A stretch of 64,000 nucleotides of DNA from an uncultured Lysobacterales bacterium (GTDB lineage: Bacteria; Pseudomonadota; Gammaproteobacteria; Xanthomonadales; Xanthomonadaceae). The position numbers and the translations under genes were made by a program. Shown here piece after piece: positions 1-8,779 of the stretch. The notes below the pieces were generated by a model, which had not been told where the DNA came from, searched no databases, and saw only the letters and a program-made list of their open reading frames with translations. Location: assembly GCA_946886865.1 (NCBI GenBank), contig CAMPJI010000002.1, positions 1-64,000 on the forward strand, in the 5' to 3' direction. Every line of letters begins with the position of its first letter. Within the stretch, counting starts at the first letter, position 1.

Positions 1-50
1 GGCCATTGCGCGTAAAATCGAGCGCTTAGCCTAGCGGAACCCGGCCTTGA

Positions 51-1067
51 ATGGTGACCTCGCAGCCCGTGCCCGTTGACCCGTCCCGTCCCGCATCCGC
101 CACGGGCCTGGCCGACAGCGGGCGTCGCGTGTTCGAGATCGAGGGCCAGGCGCTGGCCGCGGTGGCCGCCCGGCTGGACGGTGCATTCACCGCCGCCTGC
201 CAGCTGATGCTGTCGGCCAAGGGCCGGGTGGTGTGTACCGGCATGGGCAAGTCAGGACACGTGGCCCGCAAGATCGCCGCCACCCTGGCCTCCACCGGAA
301 CGCCCGCCTTCTACGTGCATCCCGGCGAAGCCGCCCATGGCGACCTGGGGATGGTCACTGACGCGGACGTGGTGCTGGCGCTGTCGTACTCGGGTGAAAG
401 CGACGAGATCCTGCTGCTGTTGCCGGTGCTGCGCCGCCAGGGCAACAAGCTCGTGGCCATGACCGGTCGGCCGCAGTCGTCGATGGCGCGCGAGGCGGAT
501 GTGCACCTGGACGTGAGCGTGCCTGCCGAGGCGTGCCCGCTGGACCTGGCGCCGACGGCCAGCACCACCGCCTCGCTTGCAATGGGCGATGCGCTGGCGG
601 TGGCGTTGCTGGAAGCGCGCGGCTTCACCGCCGACGACTTCGCCCGCTCCCACCCCGCCGGCGCGCTCGGCCGCCGCCTGCTGCTGCATATCGCCGACAT
701 CATGCATGCCGGTGACGAGGTGCCACGCGTCGGCGCCGACGCGACCCTCAGCGAAGCGCTGGTGGAGATGAGCCGGAAGCGCCTGGGCATGACCGCGGTG
801 GTCGACGGCGACGGACGCCTGCTCGGGCTCTACACCGACGGCGACCTGCGGCGCAGCCTGGATGATGCCGATGTCGACCTGCGCACCACGCGCATCGACC
901 AGGTGATGACCCGCGCCCCGCGCACGATCAGCGCCGATGCGTTGGCCGTGGAGGCCGCACAGCTGATGGAGGCGCACAAGATCAGCGGCCTGCTGGTGGT
1001 GGACGCACACCAGCGGGTGGTCGGCGCCCTCAACATTCACGACCTGTTGCGCGCCCGGGTGGTGTAA
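51..1067 (+). CDS. kdsD: D-arabinose-5-phosphate isomerase (KdsD/KpsF family)
   Basis: Cytoplasmic enzyme interconverting ribulose-5-phosphate and arabinose-5-phosphate, the first step of Kdo synthesis for lipopolysaccharide. The 338-residue protein has the family layout: an N-terminal SIS sugar-isomerase domain (about residues 40-180, with TGMGKSGH and the HPGEAAHGDLG stretch) followed by two CBS domains (about 205-335). It lies 193 bases before kdsC and the lpt genes, which fits the role. The ATG at 51 has only a weak upstream GGAAC; a TAAAAT at 13-18 could be its -10 box, but the -35 would lie outside the window. Function is confident by family; the exact start is less so. Confidence 0.95.
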   Translation: MVTSQPVPVDPSRPASATGLADSGRRVFEIEGQALAAVAARLDGAFTAACQLMLSAKGRVVCTGMGKSGHVARKIAATLASTGTPAFYVHPGEAAHGDLGMVTDADVVLALSYSGESDEILLLLPVLRRQGNKLVAMTGRPQSSMAREADVHLDVSVPAEACPLDLAPTASTTASLAMGDALAVALLEARGFTADDFARSHPAGALGRRLLLHIADIMHAGDEVPRVGADATLSEALVEMSRKRLGMTAVVDGDGRLLGLYTDGDLRRSLDDADVDLRTTRIDQVMTRAPRTISADALAVEAAQLMEAHKISGLLVVDAHQRVVGALNIHDLLRARVV

Positions 1068-1260
1068 AAGCCGCCCTGCTCCGGTTCCGAGTCGCTGGAC
1101 CCAGAACTGGCGGACACGTTTCCACTCGTACGCCCGGTGCAGGAAGCACGCGGTAGTCCGCCTCCGCCCACACAGGCTCCGCGCTCTATACGGAAGGGCA
1201 TGCGGTGTTCCGACCAGACGCTCCGCTCTTCGCGGTCCCCGCCCACAACCCAAGCCATCG

Positions 1261-1824
1261 ATGCCCTACAGCCACCTCAACGATTACCCCGCCGACATCC
1301 GTGAGCGCGCCTCGCGCGTGCGGCTGGCCTGTTTCGACGTGGACGGCACGCTGACGGACGGGCGGCTGACCTTCGACACCGAGGGTCGCGAGCTCAAGTC
1401 GTTCCACGTGCATGACGGGATGGGGCTGGTGATGCTGCGCCAGGCCGGCATCGCGGTGGCGCTGGTGACGGCACGGCCGAGCCCCGTGGCCGAGCGGCGC
1501 GCAGCGGAGCTGGGCATCCAGGCATTCACGCGCGTCGCCGACAAGCTGGCCTGCGTGCGTGAACTGGCAAACGGGCTCGGCGTGCCTCTGGAGGCGGTTG
1601 CCTTCATGGGTGATGACCTCCCCGACCTGCGTGTGATGCCCCACGTCGGATTGTCGATCGCACCGGCCAACGCGCACCCGTGGGTCGGCGAGCGCGTGCA
1701 CTGGCGCAGCGCGCGGGCCGGCGGCGACGGTGCCGTGCGCGAGGTGTGCGACCTGTTACTGGCTGCCCAGGGCCACGCCGAACGGATGCTCGCCGAGGCA
1801 CTGCCCTCCGGGGTGCAGGCATGA
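1261..1824 (+). CDS. kdsC: 3-deoxy-D-manno-octulosonate 8-phosphate phosphatase KdsC
   Basis: HAD-superfamily phosphatase that removes the phosphate from Kdo-8-phosphate, releasing Kdo for activation and transfer to lipid A. The 187-residue protein is of normal family length. The catalytic DxD motif is seen in CFDVDGTLTDG (Asp26 nucleophile, Asp28), and the late acidic motif in MGDDLPDL. Its stop overlaps the lptC start by 4 bases (ATGA), so kdsC and lptC are translationally coupled. The 193-base gap before it shows no gene, only GC-rich spacer. Confidence 0.95.
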   Translation: MPYSHLNDYPADIRERASRVRLACFDVDGTLTDGRLTFDTEGRELKSFHVHDGMGLVMLRQAGIAVALVTARPSPVAERRAAELGIQAFTRVADKLACVRELANGLGVPLEAVAFMGDDLPDLRVMPHVGLSIAPANAHPWVGERVHWRSARAGGDGAVREVCDLLLAAQGHAERMLAEALPSGVQA

Positions 1825-2390
1825 ACTGGCGCGCGATGCTCATCCTGGTCCTGGTGGCCGGCGCGGCCGTGAGTGGCTGGTCCCTGTGGTCGCAGCGCAC
1901 GCCCGCCTCGGCCGCGCCGGAGCCGGGTGGCCTGCCGGACTACGTGCTCAACGAGTTCGAACTGGTGGTCCTCGACGAGCAGGGCCGGGAGTCGTTCGCG
2001 CTGAAGGCGCCCGAGCTCAGCCGCGACCCGGGCGTGAGGACCATGGACATCCGCACGCCCGTGTTCACCATCCCCGACGGCGACGCGCAGGACCGCACGG
2101 TGGGCGCGTGGGTGGTGCGTTCCCGGACCGGCTGGATCAGCGCCGACGGTGACGAGCTGCGGCTGCGTGGCGACGTCCGTGCCGACAGCCGCGGCGCCGA
2201 CGGCCCGGTCGCCCTGCGCACGCAGGAGCTGAACGTCTTCCCGGAGACCGACCGCGCGACGTCAGCGGTTGAGGTCACAGTCACGGAGCCGGGTTTTATA
2301 CTGGCCGGTCACTCGCTCGAGGCCGATCTGGCATCGGGCAACATCCGCCTACAGGACCCCAAGGCACGCTATGAACGTACTCCCCGCTAG
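1821..2390 (+). CDS. lptC: LPS export protein LptC
   Basis: Bitopic inner-membrane protein that receives LPS from the LptB2FG extractor and hands it to LptA. The 189-residue product starts with one membrane anchor (about residues 5-22, LILVLVAGAAVSGWSLW), followed by a periplasmic beta-jellyroll domain (about 35-185) with the usual low-complexity beta-strand pattern. The ATG at 1821 overlaps the kdsC stop; longer in-frame starts would run back through kdsC and are rejected. Its 3' end overlaps lptA by 20 bases. Sequence identity in this family is low, so the call rests on the anchor, length and the kdsC-lptA-lptB context. Confidence 0.92.
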   Translation: MNWRAMLILVLVAGAAVSGWSLWSQRTPASAAPEPGGLPDYVLNEFELVVLDEQGRESFALKAPELSRDPGVRTMDIRTPVFTIPDGDAQDRTVGAWVVRSRTGWISADGDELRLRGDVRADSRGADGPVALRTQELNVFPETDRATSAVEVTVTEPGFILAGHSLEADLASGNIRLQDPKARYERTPR

Positions 2391-2910
2391 CCTGCTGGCG
2401 CTGCTGCTGGCCTCGGCCACGCTGTTGCCGGGCCCCGCGTCGGCCCGCTCGTCCGACCGCAACAAGCCCATGGACATCGAGGCCGGCTATTCGGACTACT
2501 CCATGGACGACCGCCGACCCACCGTGCTGACCGGCGGGGTCACCATCACCCAGGGCACGCTGGACATCCGGGCGAACCGCGCCGACATCACCCAGCGCAA
2601 CGGCGAGGCGGTGCGCGCGGTGCTCAGTGGCGGCCCGGTGCGGCTCAACCAGCAGCTCGATGACGGCAAGCCGATGGACGCGGTGGCGGCCAAGGTGGAC
2701 TACGACCTGCGCAACGAGATCGTCGTCTTCACCGGCGATGTCAGCATCTCCCAGCCCAGCGGCAGCATCAGCGGCCAGCGCATCGTCTACAACATGCGCA
2801 CCGGCCAGGTGCAGGGCGGCGGCGAAGGCGCCGGCCGCGTCAAGATGCGCATCATGCCGCGCAACACGGGTGCGGATGCGGACGCCGCCAGCGACGGGGA
2901 CGCAGGCTGA
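2371..2910 (+). CDS. lptA: Periplasmic LPS-binding protein LptA
   Basis: Periplasmic bridge protein whose beta-jellyroll units stack head to tail and carry LPS from LptC to LptD. The 179-residue product has a Sec signal peptide (residues 1 to about 23, [18 protein letters not shown], cut before RSSDRN) and an OstA/LptA domain (about 30-150, with the [18 protein letters not shown] strand pattern). The Asp/Ala-rich C-terminal tail is probably disordered. It is translated from within the end of lptC, and its stop shares one base with the lptB start (TGATG). Confidence 0.94.
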   Translation: MNVLPASLLALLLASATLLPGPASARSSDRNKPMDIEAGYSDYSMDDRRPTVLTGGVTITQGTLDIRANRADITQRNGEAVRAVLSGGPVRLNQQLDDGKPMDAVAAKVDYDLRNEIVVFTGDVSISQPSGSISGQRIVYNMRTGQVQGGGEGAGRVKMRIMPRNTGADADAASDGDAG

Positions 2911-3629
2911 TGCTGGTGGCGAAGGGCCTGCGCAAGGCCTACCGCTCGCGCGAAGTGGTGCGCGACTTCGGCCTGACGCTGGACGCGGGCGAAGTCGTGG
3001 GCCTGCTGGGCCCCAACGGCGCGGGCAAGACCACCTGCTTCTACATGATCGTCGGCCTGGTGCCGGCCGACGCCGGGCAGATCGTGCTCGACGGCAAGGA
3101 CATCACGTCAGAGCCGATGTACGCGCGTTCCAAGTACGGCGTGGGCTACCTGCCGCAGGAGCCCTCGGTGTTCCGCAAGCTCAGCGTCGCCGACAACATC
3201 CGGCTGGTGCTGGAGCTGCGCGAGGACCTCAACGCGGCCGGCCGCGAGCGTGAACTCGCCAGCCTGATGGACGAGCTGCAGGTCACGCACGTGGCCGACC
3301 AGATCGGCGCCAGCCTGTCGGGCGGCGAACGGCGCCGGGTGGAAATCGCGCGCGCGCTGGCGACCAAGCCGCGGCTGATGCTGCTCGACGAGCCGTTCGC
3401 CGGTGTCGACCCGATCTCCGTCGGCGAGATCCAGCGCATCGTGTCGCACCTCAAGGGCCGCGGTATCGGCGTGCTGATCACCGACCACAATGTCCGCGAG
3501 ACCTTGGGAATCTGCGACCGCGCGTATATCCTCAGCGACGGCGGCGTGCTCGCGCAGGGGGCTCCGGACGCGCTGCTGGCAAATCCCGATGTCCGTCGCG
3601 TTTACCTGGGCGAAACCTTCAAGCTCTGA
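2910..3629 (+). CDS. lptB: LPS export ABC transporter ATP-binding protein LptB
   Basis: ATPase of the LptB2FGC inner-membrane LPS extractor. The 239-residue protein shows the complete ABC set: Walker [10 protein letters not shown] (about residues 34-42), signature LSGGERRR, Walker [14 protein letters not shown] and the switch histidine in ITDHNVRET. The membrane partners LptF and LptG are not in the window; they usually lie elsewhere. It ends the kdsC-lptCAB unit, 115 bases before rpoN, as in many gamma-proteobacteria. Confidence 0.97.
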   Translation: MLVAKGLRKAYRSREVVRDFGLTLDAGEVVGLLGPNGAGKTTCFYMIVGLVPADAGQIVLDGKDITSEPMYARSKYGVGYLPQEPSVFRKLSVADNIRLVLELREDLNAAGRERELASLMDELQVTHVADQIGASLSGGERRRVEIARALATKPRLMLLDEPFAGVDPISVGEIQRIVSHLKGRGIGVLITDHNVRETLGICDRAYILSDGGVLAQGAPDALLANPDVRRVYLGETFKL

Positions 3630-3744
3630 TCCGGTCGTGGCCGGAGCCGCCGTCCCTGCCGGGACGGAGAAGGGTTTCGGTGCAATGCGCTCCCGGGCGC
3701 GCGACGCGGCCGCCGGCCGTCTCCTGTCGCGTTAGCCCTCCACG

Positions 3745-5160
3745 ATGAAGCCCCGCCTCCAAGCCTCCCTCGGACAGCACCTGGTGATGACGCCGCAACT
3801 GCGGCAGGCGATCCGCCTGTTGCAGCTTTCGGCCGTGGAGCTGGAGGCCGAACTGGTGGAAGCCGTCGAGAGCAACCCGCTGCTCGATTGGACCGAGACG
3901 GCCATCGCGACGGGCGATGCCCCTGCGACCGCATCCGCCGACGGCAACGGCGCCGCGGAACCCGCCCAGGAGGCGGCGGACTGGGGCCCGGGCGATGGCG
4001 AACCGTGGTACGAGCGCAACGGCCCGTCCGACCAGGACGATGAGGGCGCGCTTGCAGAACAGGTCGCCGAGCACGAGAGCCTGCACGACCACCTGTTATG
4101 GCAGTTGCACCTGAGCCACCTCTCGCCACGCGACCGCCAGATCGGCGTCGCGCTGATCGAAGCGATCGAGGACGATGGCTACCTGCGCGAGCCGCTTGCC
4201 GCCATCGCCGCCACGCTGGCCCCGGAGATCGAAGCGGGCGAAGAGGAAATCGCCACTGTCCTGCACCAGATCCAGCGGTTCGATCCGGTCGGCGTGGGTG
4301 CGCGGGACCTGGGTGAATGCCTGCGCCTGCAACTGGAGCCGCTGCCGGACGACACGGCGGGCAAGGCGCTCGCCGCCCGACTTGCCGGTGCGCCGCTGGA
4401 ACGGCTGCCGCGGATCGGCGTCGCCGGCGTAGCGGCCGAACTCAGACTGGATGCGTGCGAGGTCGAAACCGCGGTGCAGCTGCTGCGATCGCTCGACCCG
4501 CGGCCCGGCGCGCAGATCGGGCCGATCAGCCACGACACGTACGTGGCCCCGGACGTGGTGATCTGGCGCCAGCACGGCCTGTGGCGGGTGGCGCTGGCCG
4601 ACAGCATGCGCCCGAAGGTCTCGATCCATCGCGGGTACGAAGGCATGATCCGCCACGCCTCCGCCTCGGACGCCAGCTACCTGCGAGGCCACCTGCAGGA
4701 AGCGCGCTGGCTGCTCAAGAGCCTGGAGGCGCGCGGCGAAACCCTGTTGAAAGTGGCCCGCTGCCTGCTCCGCCAGCAGGCCGGGTTCCTGGAATTCGGT
4801 GACAGCGCACTGAGACCGTTGACGCTGCGCGAGGTGGCGGCCGAGATCGGACTGCACGAGTCCACCGTGTCGCGTGCCATCGCCCGCAAGTTCGCGCGCA
4901 CGCCGCGCGGCACCGTGCCGCTGCGCGCGTTCTTTGCCTCCGGCATCGACACCGGCTCCGGCGGCGAGGCGTCCAGCACCGCGATCCAGGCCATGATCCG
5001 GCAGCTGATCGACGCCGAGAACCCGCGCAAACCGCTCTCGGACGCGCGCCTGGCCGAGTCGCTCAAGGCGACCGGCGTGCCCGTCGCTCGCCGCACCGTC
5101 GCCAAGTACCGTGAGGCGATGAGCATTCCCTCGTCGCAGGATCGCGTGCGCATGGGGTAG
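3745..5160 (+). CDS. rpoN: RNA polymerase sigma-54 factor RpoN
   Basis: Alternative sigma factor that recognises -24/-12 promoters and needs enhancer-binding ATPase activators; in this family it typically controls nitrogen, flagellar or pilus genes. The 471-residue protein has the glutamine/leucine-rich activator-interacting region I (residues 1 to about 50, LVMTPQLRQAIRLLQLS), an acidic variable region (about 50-110), the core-binding domain, a helix-turn-helix (LREVAAEIGLHESTVSRAI) and the RpoN box ARRTVAKYRE at about 448-457. Gene order lptB-rpoN-hpf-ptsN is the conserved proteobacterial arrangement. Confidence 0.97.
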   Translation: MKPRLQASLGQHLVMTPQLRQAIRLLQLSAVELEAELVEAVESNPLLDWTETAIATGDAPATASADGNGAAEPAQEAADWGPGDGEPWYERNGPSDQDDEGALAEQVAEHESLHDHLLWQLHLSHLSPRDRQIGVALIEAIEDDGYLREPLAAIAATLAPEIEAGEEEIATVLHQIQRFDPVGVGARDLGECLRLQLEPLPDDTAGKALAARLAGAPLERLPRIGVAGVAAELRLDACEVETAVQLLRSLDPRPGAQIGPISHDTYVAPDVVIWRQHGLWRVALADSMRPKVSIHRGYEGMIRHASASDASYLRGHLQEARWLLKSLEARGETLLKVARCLLRQQAGFLEFGDSALRPLTLREVAAEIGLHESTVSRAIARKFARTPRGTVPLRAFFASGIDTGSGGEASSTAIQAMIRQLIDAENPRKPLSDARLAESLKATGVPVARRTVAKYREAMSIPSSQDRVRMG

Positions 5161-5302
5161 GTCCCCGGCACCTGCGGCGGCGGGCCGTAGATCCGCCGCA
5201 CGCGCCCTGTCGACGCACACGCAGAACCCCCTGCACCTGCCCCCTACCGGCCCCCGGTGCCTGCGATATGCTGTCGGTCCCGTCGCGAGCAGGAGGTTGA
5301 AG

Positions 5303-5629
5303 ATGCGCATCGAAACCCACGGCCAGCAGATCGACGTCACCCCTGCCCTGCGCGATTACGTGGAAGCCAAGCTGGCCCGCCTGGGCCGCCATTACGAGCA
5401 CCCGTTCGATGTGCGCACCCAGCTGAGCCTGGACAAGCCCGACCACCGGGCCGAAGCCACGGTGAGCATCGCCGGGCGCACGCTGCACGCCGACGCCAAC
5501 GCCATCGACATGTACGCGGCCATCGACCTGCTGGCCGACAAGCTCGACCGGCTGCTGATGAAGCACAAGGAAAAGATGGTCGACCACCACCGCGGCGAAA
5601 GCCTGGCCCGCACCGGCGAACTGGGCTGA
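5303..5629 (+). CDS. hpf: Ribosome hibernation promoting factor (short HPF/YfiA family)
   Basis: Small ribosome-binding protein that helps silence 70S ribosomes in stationary phase. The 108-residue product carries the HPF beta-alpha-beta-beta-beta-alpha fold, with the C-terminal basic helix DKLDRLLMKHKEKMVDHH typical of the family, and no long-HPF dimerisation domain. ATG 5303 is chosen over the in-frame TTG at 5297 because AGGAGG at 5291-5296 sits 6 bases upstream. It is 142 bases after rpoN and 3 bases before ptsN, so it probably shares transcripts with both. Confidence 0.94.
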   Translation: MRIETHGQQIDVTPALRDYVEAKLARLGRHYEHPFDVRTQLSLDKPDHRAEATVSIAGRTLHADANAIDMYAAIDLLADKLDRLLMKHKEKMVDHHRGESLARTGELG

Positions 5630-5632
5630 CAC

Positions 5633-6127
5633 ATGCCCCTGGGGGAACTGCTCAGCGCCGACCGGATCGCGATCCTGGTCGAGCCCGGCAACCGCGCGGC
5701 CGTCCTGGAGACGGCCGCACGGCTGTTGGCGGACGACCTGCCCGGCAGCACCGGTGCCACGCTCGTTGCGACGATTGCCGACAGCCTGCGCGCGCGCGAG
5801 CGCCTGGCCAGCACGGCCATCGGCCATGGCGTGGCGATCCCGCACGGCCGGCTGCCCGGCCTGGAGGCCAGCCGCGGGGCGTTCCTCAGACTGGCCCAGC
5901 CGGTGGAATTCGATGCTGCGGATGGCCAACGTGTCGACCTGGTAATGGCGCTCGCGGTGCCCGAACACTACGTCCAGCAGCACTTGGCGCAACTGGCGGA
6001 GATCGCCGAGCACTTTGCCTCCGCGACCTTCCGTGACCAGTTGCGCCGCGCCACCAGCGCGAGCCAGCTCAGCGGCCTGCTGCTGGCCGGGTCACCCGGG
6101 AAAAGCCACGCCGGAGCCGCCCCTTGA
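5633..6127 (+). CDS. ptsN: PTS nitrogen regulatory protein EIIA-Ntr
   Basis: Phosphocarrier of the regulatory PTS, which signals through its phosphorylation state rather than transporting sugar. The 164-residue EIIA type-2 domain keeps the phosphorylatable histidine in VAIPHGRL (His71) and the preceding STAIGHG segment. No EIIB or EIIC sugar permease is encoded nearby; the neighbours are hprK and rapZ, with HPr and EI 2.4 kb downstream, consistent with a purely regulatory cascade. The start lies 3 bases after hpf; the end overlaps hprK by 4 bases. Confidence 0.95.
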   Translation: MPLGELLSADRIAILVEPGNRAAVLETAARLLADDLPGSTGATLVATIADSLRARERLASTAIGHGVAIPHGRLPGLEASRGAFLRLAQPVEFDAADGQRVDLVMALAVPEHYVQQHLAQLAEIAEHFASATFRDQLRRATSASQLSGLLLAGSPGKSHAGAAP

Positions 6128-7074
6128 ATGCCAGCATCAGCGCCGGCGCGCTGTTCGAGCACCAGCGCGAGCGCCTCGACCTGCGCTGGCTCGCCGGCCA
6201 GGACGGCCAGGGCCGGGTGGTTGAAGCGGTGGAAACCGTGGCCCGCCGCCCGTCGCTGGCCGGCTACCTCAACACCATCTACCCCAACCGCGTGCAGATC
6301 CTGGGGACCGAGGAACTGGCGTGGCTGGACACGCTGGACTCGCGCCACCGCTGGGAGACGATCGAGAAGATCATGCAGTACCGGCCACTGGCGCTGGTCA
6401 TCAGCAAGAACCAGTCGTGCCCGGAAGACCTGAGGCTGGCCGCCGAGGAGTCGCAGACCCCGCTGTGGAGCTCGCCGCGCCGTGGCCACGAGCTGCTCAA
6501 CCACCTGCAGTACCACCTGGCGCGCACGCTGGCGCCTCGCGTCACGCTGCACGGTGTGTTCATGGAGATCTATTCGATCGGCGTGCTGATCACCGGTGAC
6601 GCCGGTTCGGGCAAGAGCGAGCTTGCGCTGGAACTGATCACGCGCGGCCACCGGCTGGTGGCCGACGACGCGCCCGAGTTCACCCAGATCGCGCCGGACG
6701 TGCTCGACGGCACCTGTCCGGAGATGCTCCAGGACCTGCTGGAGGTCCGCGGCCTTGGCGTGCTGAACATCCGAGAGATGTTCGGCGACACCACGGTCAA
6801 GGGGAACAAGTACCTGCGCCTGATCATCCACCTGACCAAGCCGATGGACGAGCCACTGCCCGGCGGCATCGAGCGCCTGACCGGCGACACCGGCACCCGC
6901 CGCGTGCTGGATCTGGACGTGCCGATGATCACCCTGCCCGTCATGCCCGGCCGCAACCTGGCGGTGTTGGCCGAGGCCGCCACCCGCTTGCACAGCCTGC
7001 GGATGAAGGGGCTGGACCCCGCGGCGGCCTTCATCGCGCGTCACAGCAATTTTCTCGAACGGGGCGAGTCGTGA
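6124..7074 (+). CDS. hprK: HPr kinase/phosphorylase
   Basis: Bifunctional enzyme that phosphorylates HPr on Ser46 with ATP and reverses it with inorganic phosphate. The 316-residue protein has the N-terminal HprK domain, then the P-loop GDAGSGKS (about residues 157-165) preceded by the [15 protein letters not shown] segment, and the signature [15 protein letters not shown]. The start is a TTG at 6124 overlapping the ptsN stop by 4 bases; no in-frame ATG occurs nearby that would keep the conserved N-terminus. The HPr encoded at 8498 retains Ser46, so a target exists. Confidence 0.95.
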   Translation: MNASISAGALFEHQRERLDLRWLAGQDGQGRVVEAVETVARRPSLAGYLNTIYPNRVQILGTEELAWLDTLDSRHRWETIEKIMQYRPLALVISKNQSCPEDLRLAAEESQTPLWSSPRRGHELLNHLQYHLARTLAPRVTLHGVFMEIYSIGVLITGDAGSGKSELALELITRGHRLVADDAPEFTQIAPDVLDGTCPEMLQDLLEVRGLGVLNIREMFGDTTVKGNKYLRLIIHLTKPMDEPLPGGIERLTGDTGTRRVLDLDVPMITLPVMPGRNLAVLAEAATRLHSLRMKGLDPAAAFIARHSNFLERGES

Positions 7075-7967
7075 GCGGCGGCACCATGACCCTGGAAGAC
7101 CCCGCGCGCGCGCTGGTGATCGTCAGCGGGATGTCGGGGTCGGGCAAGTCGGTGGCGCTCAACACGTTCGAGGACCTGGGCTTCTACTGCGTCGACAACC
7201 TGCCGGCCGAGCTGCTGCCGCAGTTCGTGCGCAGCGTGCAGGGCGGCGAAGGCGCACCCGCGAAACTGGCCGTCGGCATCGACGTGCGCAACCGGCACAG
7301 CGACCTGGCCGACATCCCCGGCTCATTGTCTGCGGTCGGTGCGATGGGGCTGGACCCGAAGCTGGTGTTTTTCGAAAGCCGCGACGATGCGTTGATCAAA
7401 CGCTATGCCGATACACGTCGGCGCCATCCGCTCAGCCACCTGGGCCTGTCGCTGGCCGATGCGATCTCGCTGGAGCGGCAGGTGCTCAAACCGCTGCGGC
7501 AGATCGCCGACCGTGTCCTGGACACCAGCGACCTCAATGTCCACCAGTTGCGGCGCCAGGTCATCACCGAGTTCGGCCTCGGTAGCGACAGCACCGTGTC
7601 ATTGCTGTTCGAGTCCTTCGCTTACCGCCACGGCGTGCCCGCCGACGCGGACTTCGTGTTCGACGCACGCTGCCTGCCCAACCCGCACTGGAACGCCACG
7701 CTGCGCCCGCTGTCGGGGCGCGATGAGGCCGTGGCCGACTACCTGGAAGCCGAGCCCGATGCGATCCGTTTTGTCGAGCAGGTCAGCGGCTTTCTCGACA
7801 CGTGGCTGCCCCGGCTCCGGGCCGACGGCACCCGCAGCTACGTGACGGTCGCGTTCGGTTGCACCGGCGGTCGGCACCGCTCGGTGTACCTGGCCGAGCG
7901 CATGGCACGCCATGCCCGCGACGCCGGCTGGGACGAAGTGGCGGTGCATCACCGCGAACTGGACTGA
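7071..7967 (+). CDS. rapZ: RNase adapter protein RapZ
   Basis: Nucleotide-binding protein of the YvcJ/RapZ family; in enterobacteria it directs RNase E to the sRNA GlmZ and so controls glucosamine-6-phosphate synthase. The 298-residue product shows the N-terminal P-loop GMSGSGKS (about residues 20-27) and the C-terminal domain with [16 protein letters not shown]. The GTG at 7071 overlaps the hprK stop by 4 bases; an in-frame ATG at 7086 is an alternative start 5 codons in. No GlmZ-like RNA was recognised in this window, so the target here is unknown. Confidence 0.94.
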   Translation: MSGGTMTLEDPARALVIVSGMSGSGKSVALNTFEDLGFYCVDNLPAELLPQFVRSVQGGEGAPAKLAVGIDVRNRHSDLADIPGSLSAVGAMGLDPKLVFFESRDDALIKRYADTRRRHPLSHLGLSLADAISLERQVLKPLRQIADRVLDTSDLNVHQLRRQVITEFGLGSDSTVSLLFESFAYRHGVPADADFVFDARCLPNPHWNATLRPLSGRDEAVADYLEAEPDAIRFVEQVSGFLDTWLPRLRADGTRSYVTVAFGCTGGRHRSVYLAERMARHARDAGWDEVAVHHRELD

Positions 7968-8079
7968 CGGCCAACCGGGACGGCACCACACCGGGCCCCA
8001 CCCGCGCGCCGCGCCGCGGAACGCACTGGCCCACCCGGCCCGCTTCCGGCCCGTAACACCGGTCTGTTAACTTGGCGGC

Positions 8080-8472
8080 ATGGCCGTCGGCATCCTCCTC
8101 ATCACCCACGAAGGCGTCGGCAGCGCGCTGCTGGCGGTCGCCACGCGGCTGTTGCGGACCCTGCCGCTGAAGGCCGAAGCGCTGGACGTGCCCTTCGATG
8201 GCGACCCCGATGCCCTGCTGCCCGTGGCGAGTGCCGCGTTGCGACGTGTCGACGGCGGCCACGGCGTGCTGGTGCTGACCGACCTGTACGGCGCCACGCC
8301 CAGCAACGTTGCCGCCAGGGTGGCGCGGCTGGGCACGCCTGTCCGTCGCGTATCGGCGCTGAGCCTGCCGATGCTGCTGCGGGTGATGAACTACGCCGAG
8401 CTGACGCTGGACGAGCTGCCCGCCGTGGCATCGGCCGGTGCGCGCAACGGCGTGATCCTGGACGACGCTTGA
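8080..8472 (+). CDS. PTS EIIA component, mannose family (stand-alone)
   Basis: A single EIIA-Man domain of 130 residues. The phosphorylatable histidine is His10 in LLITHEGVG, at the usual position of the family, and LVLTDLYGATPSNVAA is the conserved second motif. There is no EIIB/C/D of the mannose type around it. It precedes HPr by 25 bases and EI by about 300, so the three are probably cotranscribed and pass phosphate from PEP through EI and HPr to this EIIA and to EIIA-Ntr. Its output partner is not evident from the sequence. Confidence 0.93.
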   Translation: MAVGILLITHEGVGSALLAVATRLLRTLPLKAEALDVPFDGDPDALLPVASAALRRVDGGHGVLVLTDLYGATPSNVAARVARLGTPVRRVSALSLPMLLRVMNYAELTLDELPAVASAGARNGVILDDA

Positions 8473-8497
8473 GTACGGCCCCCGGAAGGACACTGCG

Positions 8498-8767
8498 ATG
8501 ATCGAACGCGAACTCACCGTCTCCAATCGACTGGGCCTGCATGCCCGCGCCACCGCCAAGCTGGTGCAACTGCTGTCGGCCTGCAAGAGCAGCGCGACCC
8601 TCACCGCCAAGGGCCGCGAGGTCAACGCCAAGTCCATCATGGGTGTGATGCTGCTGGCGGCCGGCCAGGGGACGCAGGTCAAACTGCGCGTCGACGGGGA
8701 AGACGAGGCGGACGTGGCCGACAAGGTCACCGAGCTGTTCGATCGCCGCTTCGACGAAGACGCCTGA
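8498..8767 (+). CDS. ptsH: Phosphocarrier protein HPr
   Basis: Central phosphocarrier of the PTS. The 89-residue protein has the catalytic His15 (RLGLHARAT) and, importantly, Ser46 within AKSIMGVM, the residue phosphorylated by HPr kinase. Both phosphorylation sites are thus intact, matching the presence of EI 12 bases downstream and HprK upstream. A GGAAGGA Shine-Dalgarno lies just upstream of the ATG. The equivalent in related organisms may be named ptsO/NPr; which name is better depends on partners that cannot be judged here. Confidence 0.95.
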   Translation: MIERELTVSNRLGLHARATAKLVQLLSACKSSATLTAKGREVNAKSIMGVMLLAAGQGTQVKLRVDGEDEADVADKVTELFDRRFDEDA

Positions 8768-8779
8768 GGCCGCGTCCGG

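Noticed and set aside
1..50. Possible gene at the left edge
   Set aside because: Only a -10-like TAAAAT and spacer are seen; no reading frame with support.
1068..1260. tRNA or small RNA in the kdsD-kdsC gap
   Set aside because: No cloverleaf, terminator or conserved pattern was found; treated as spacer.
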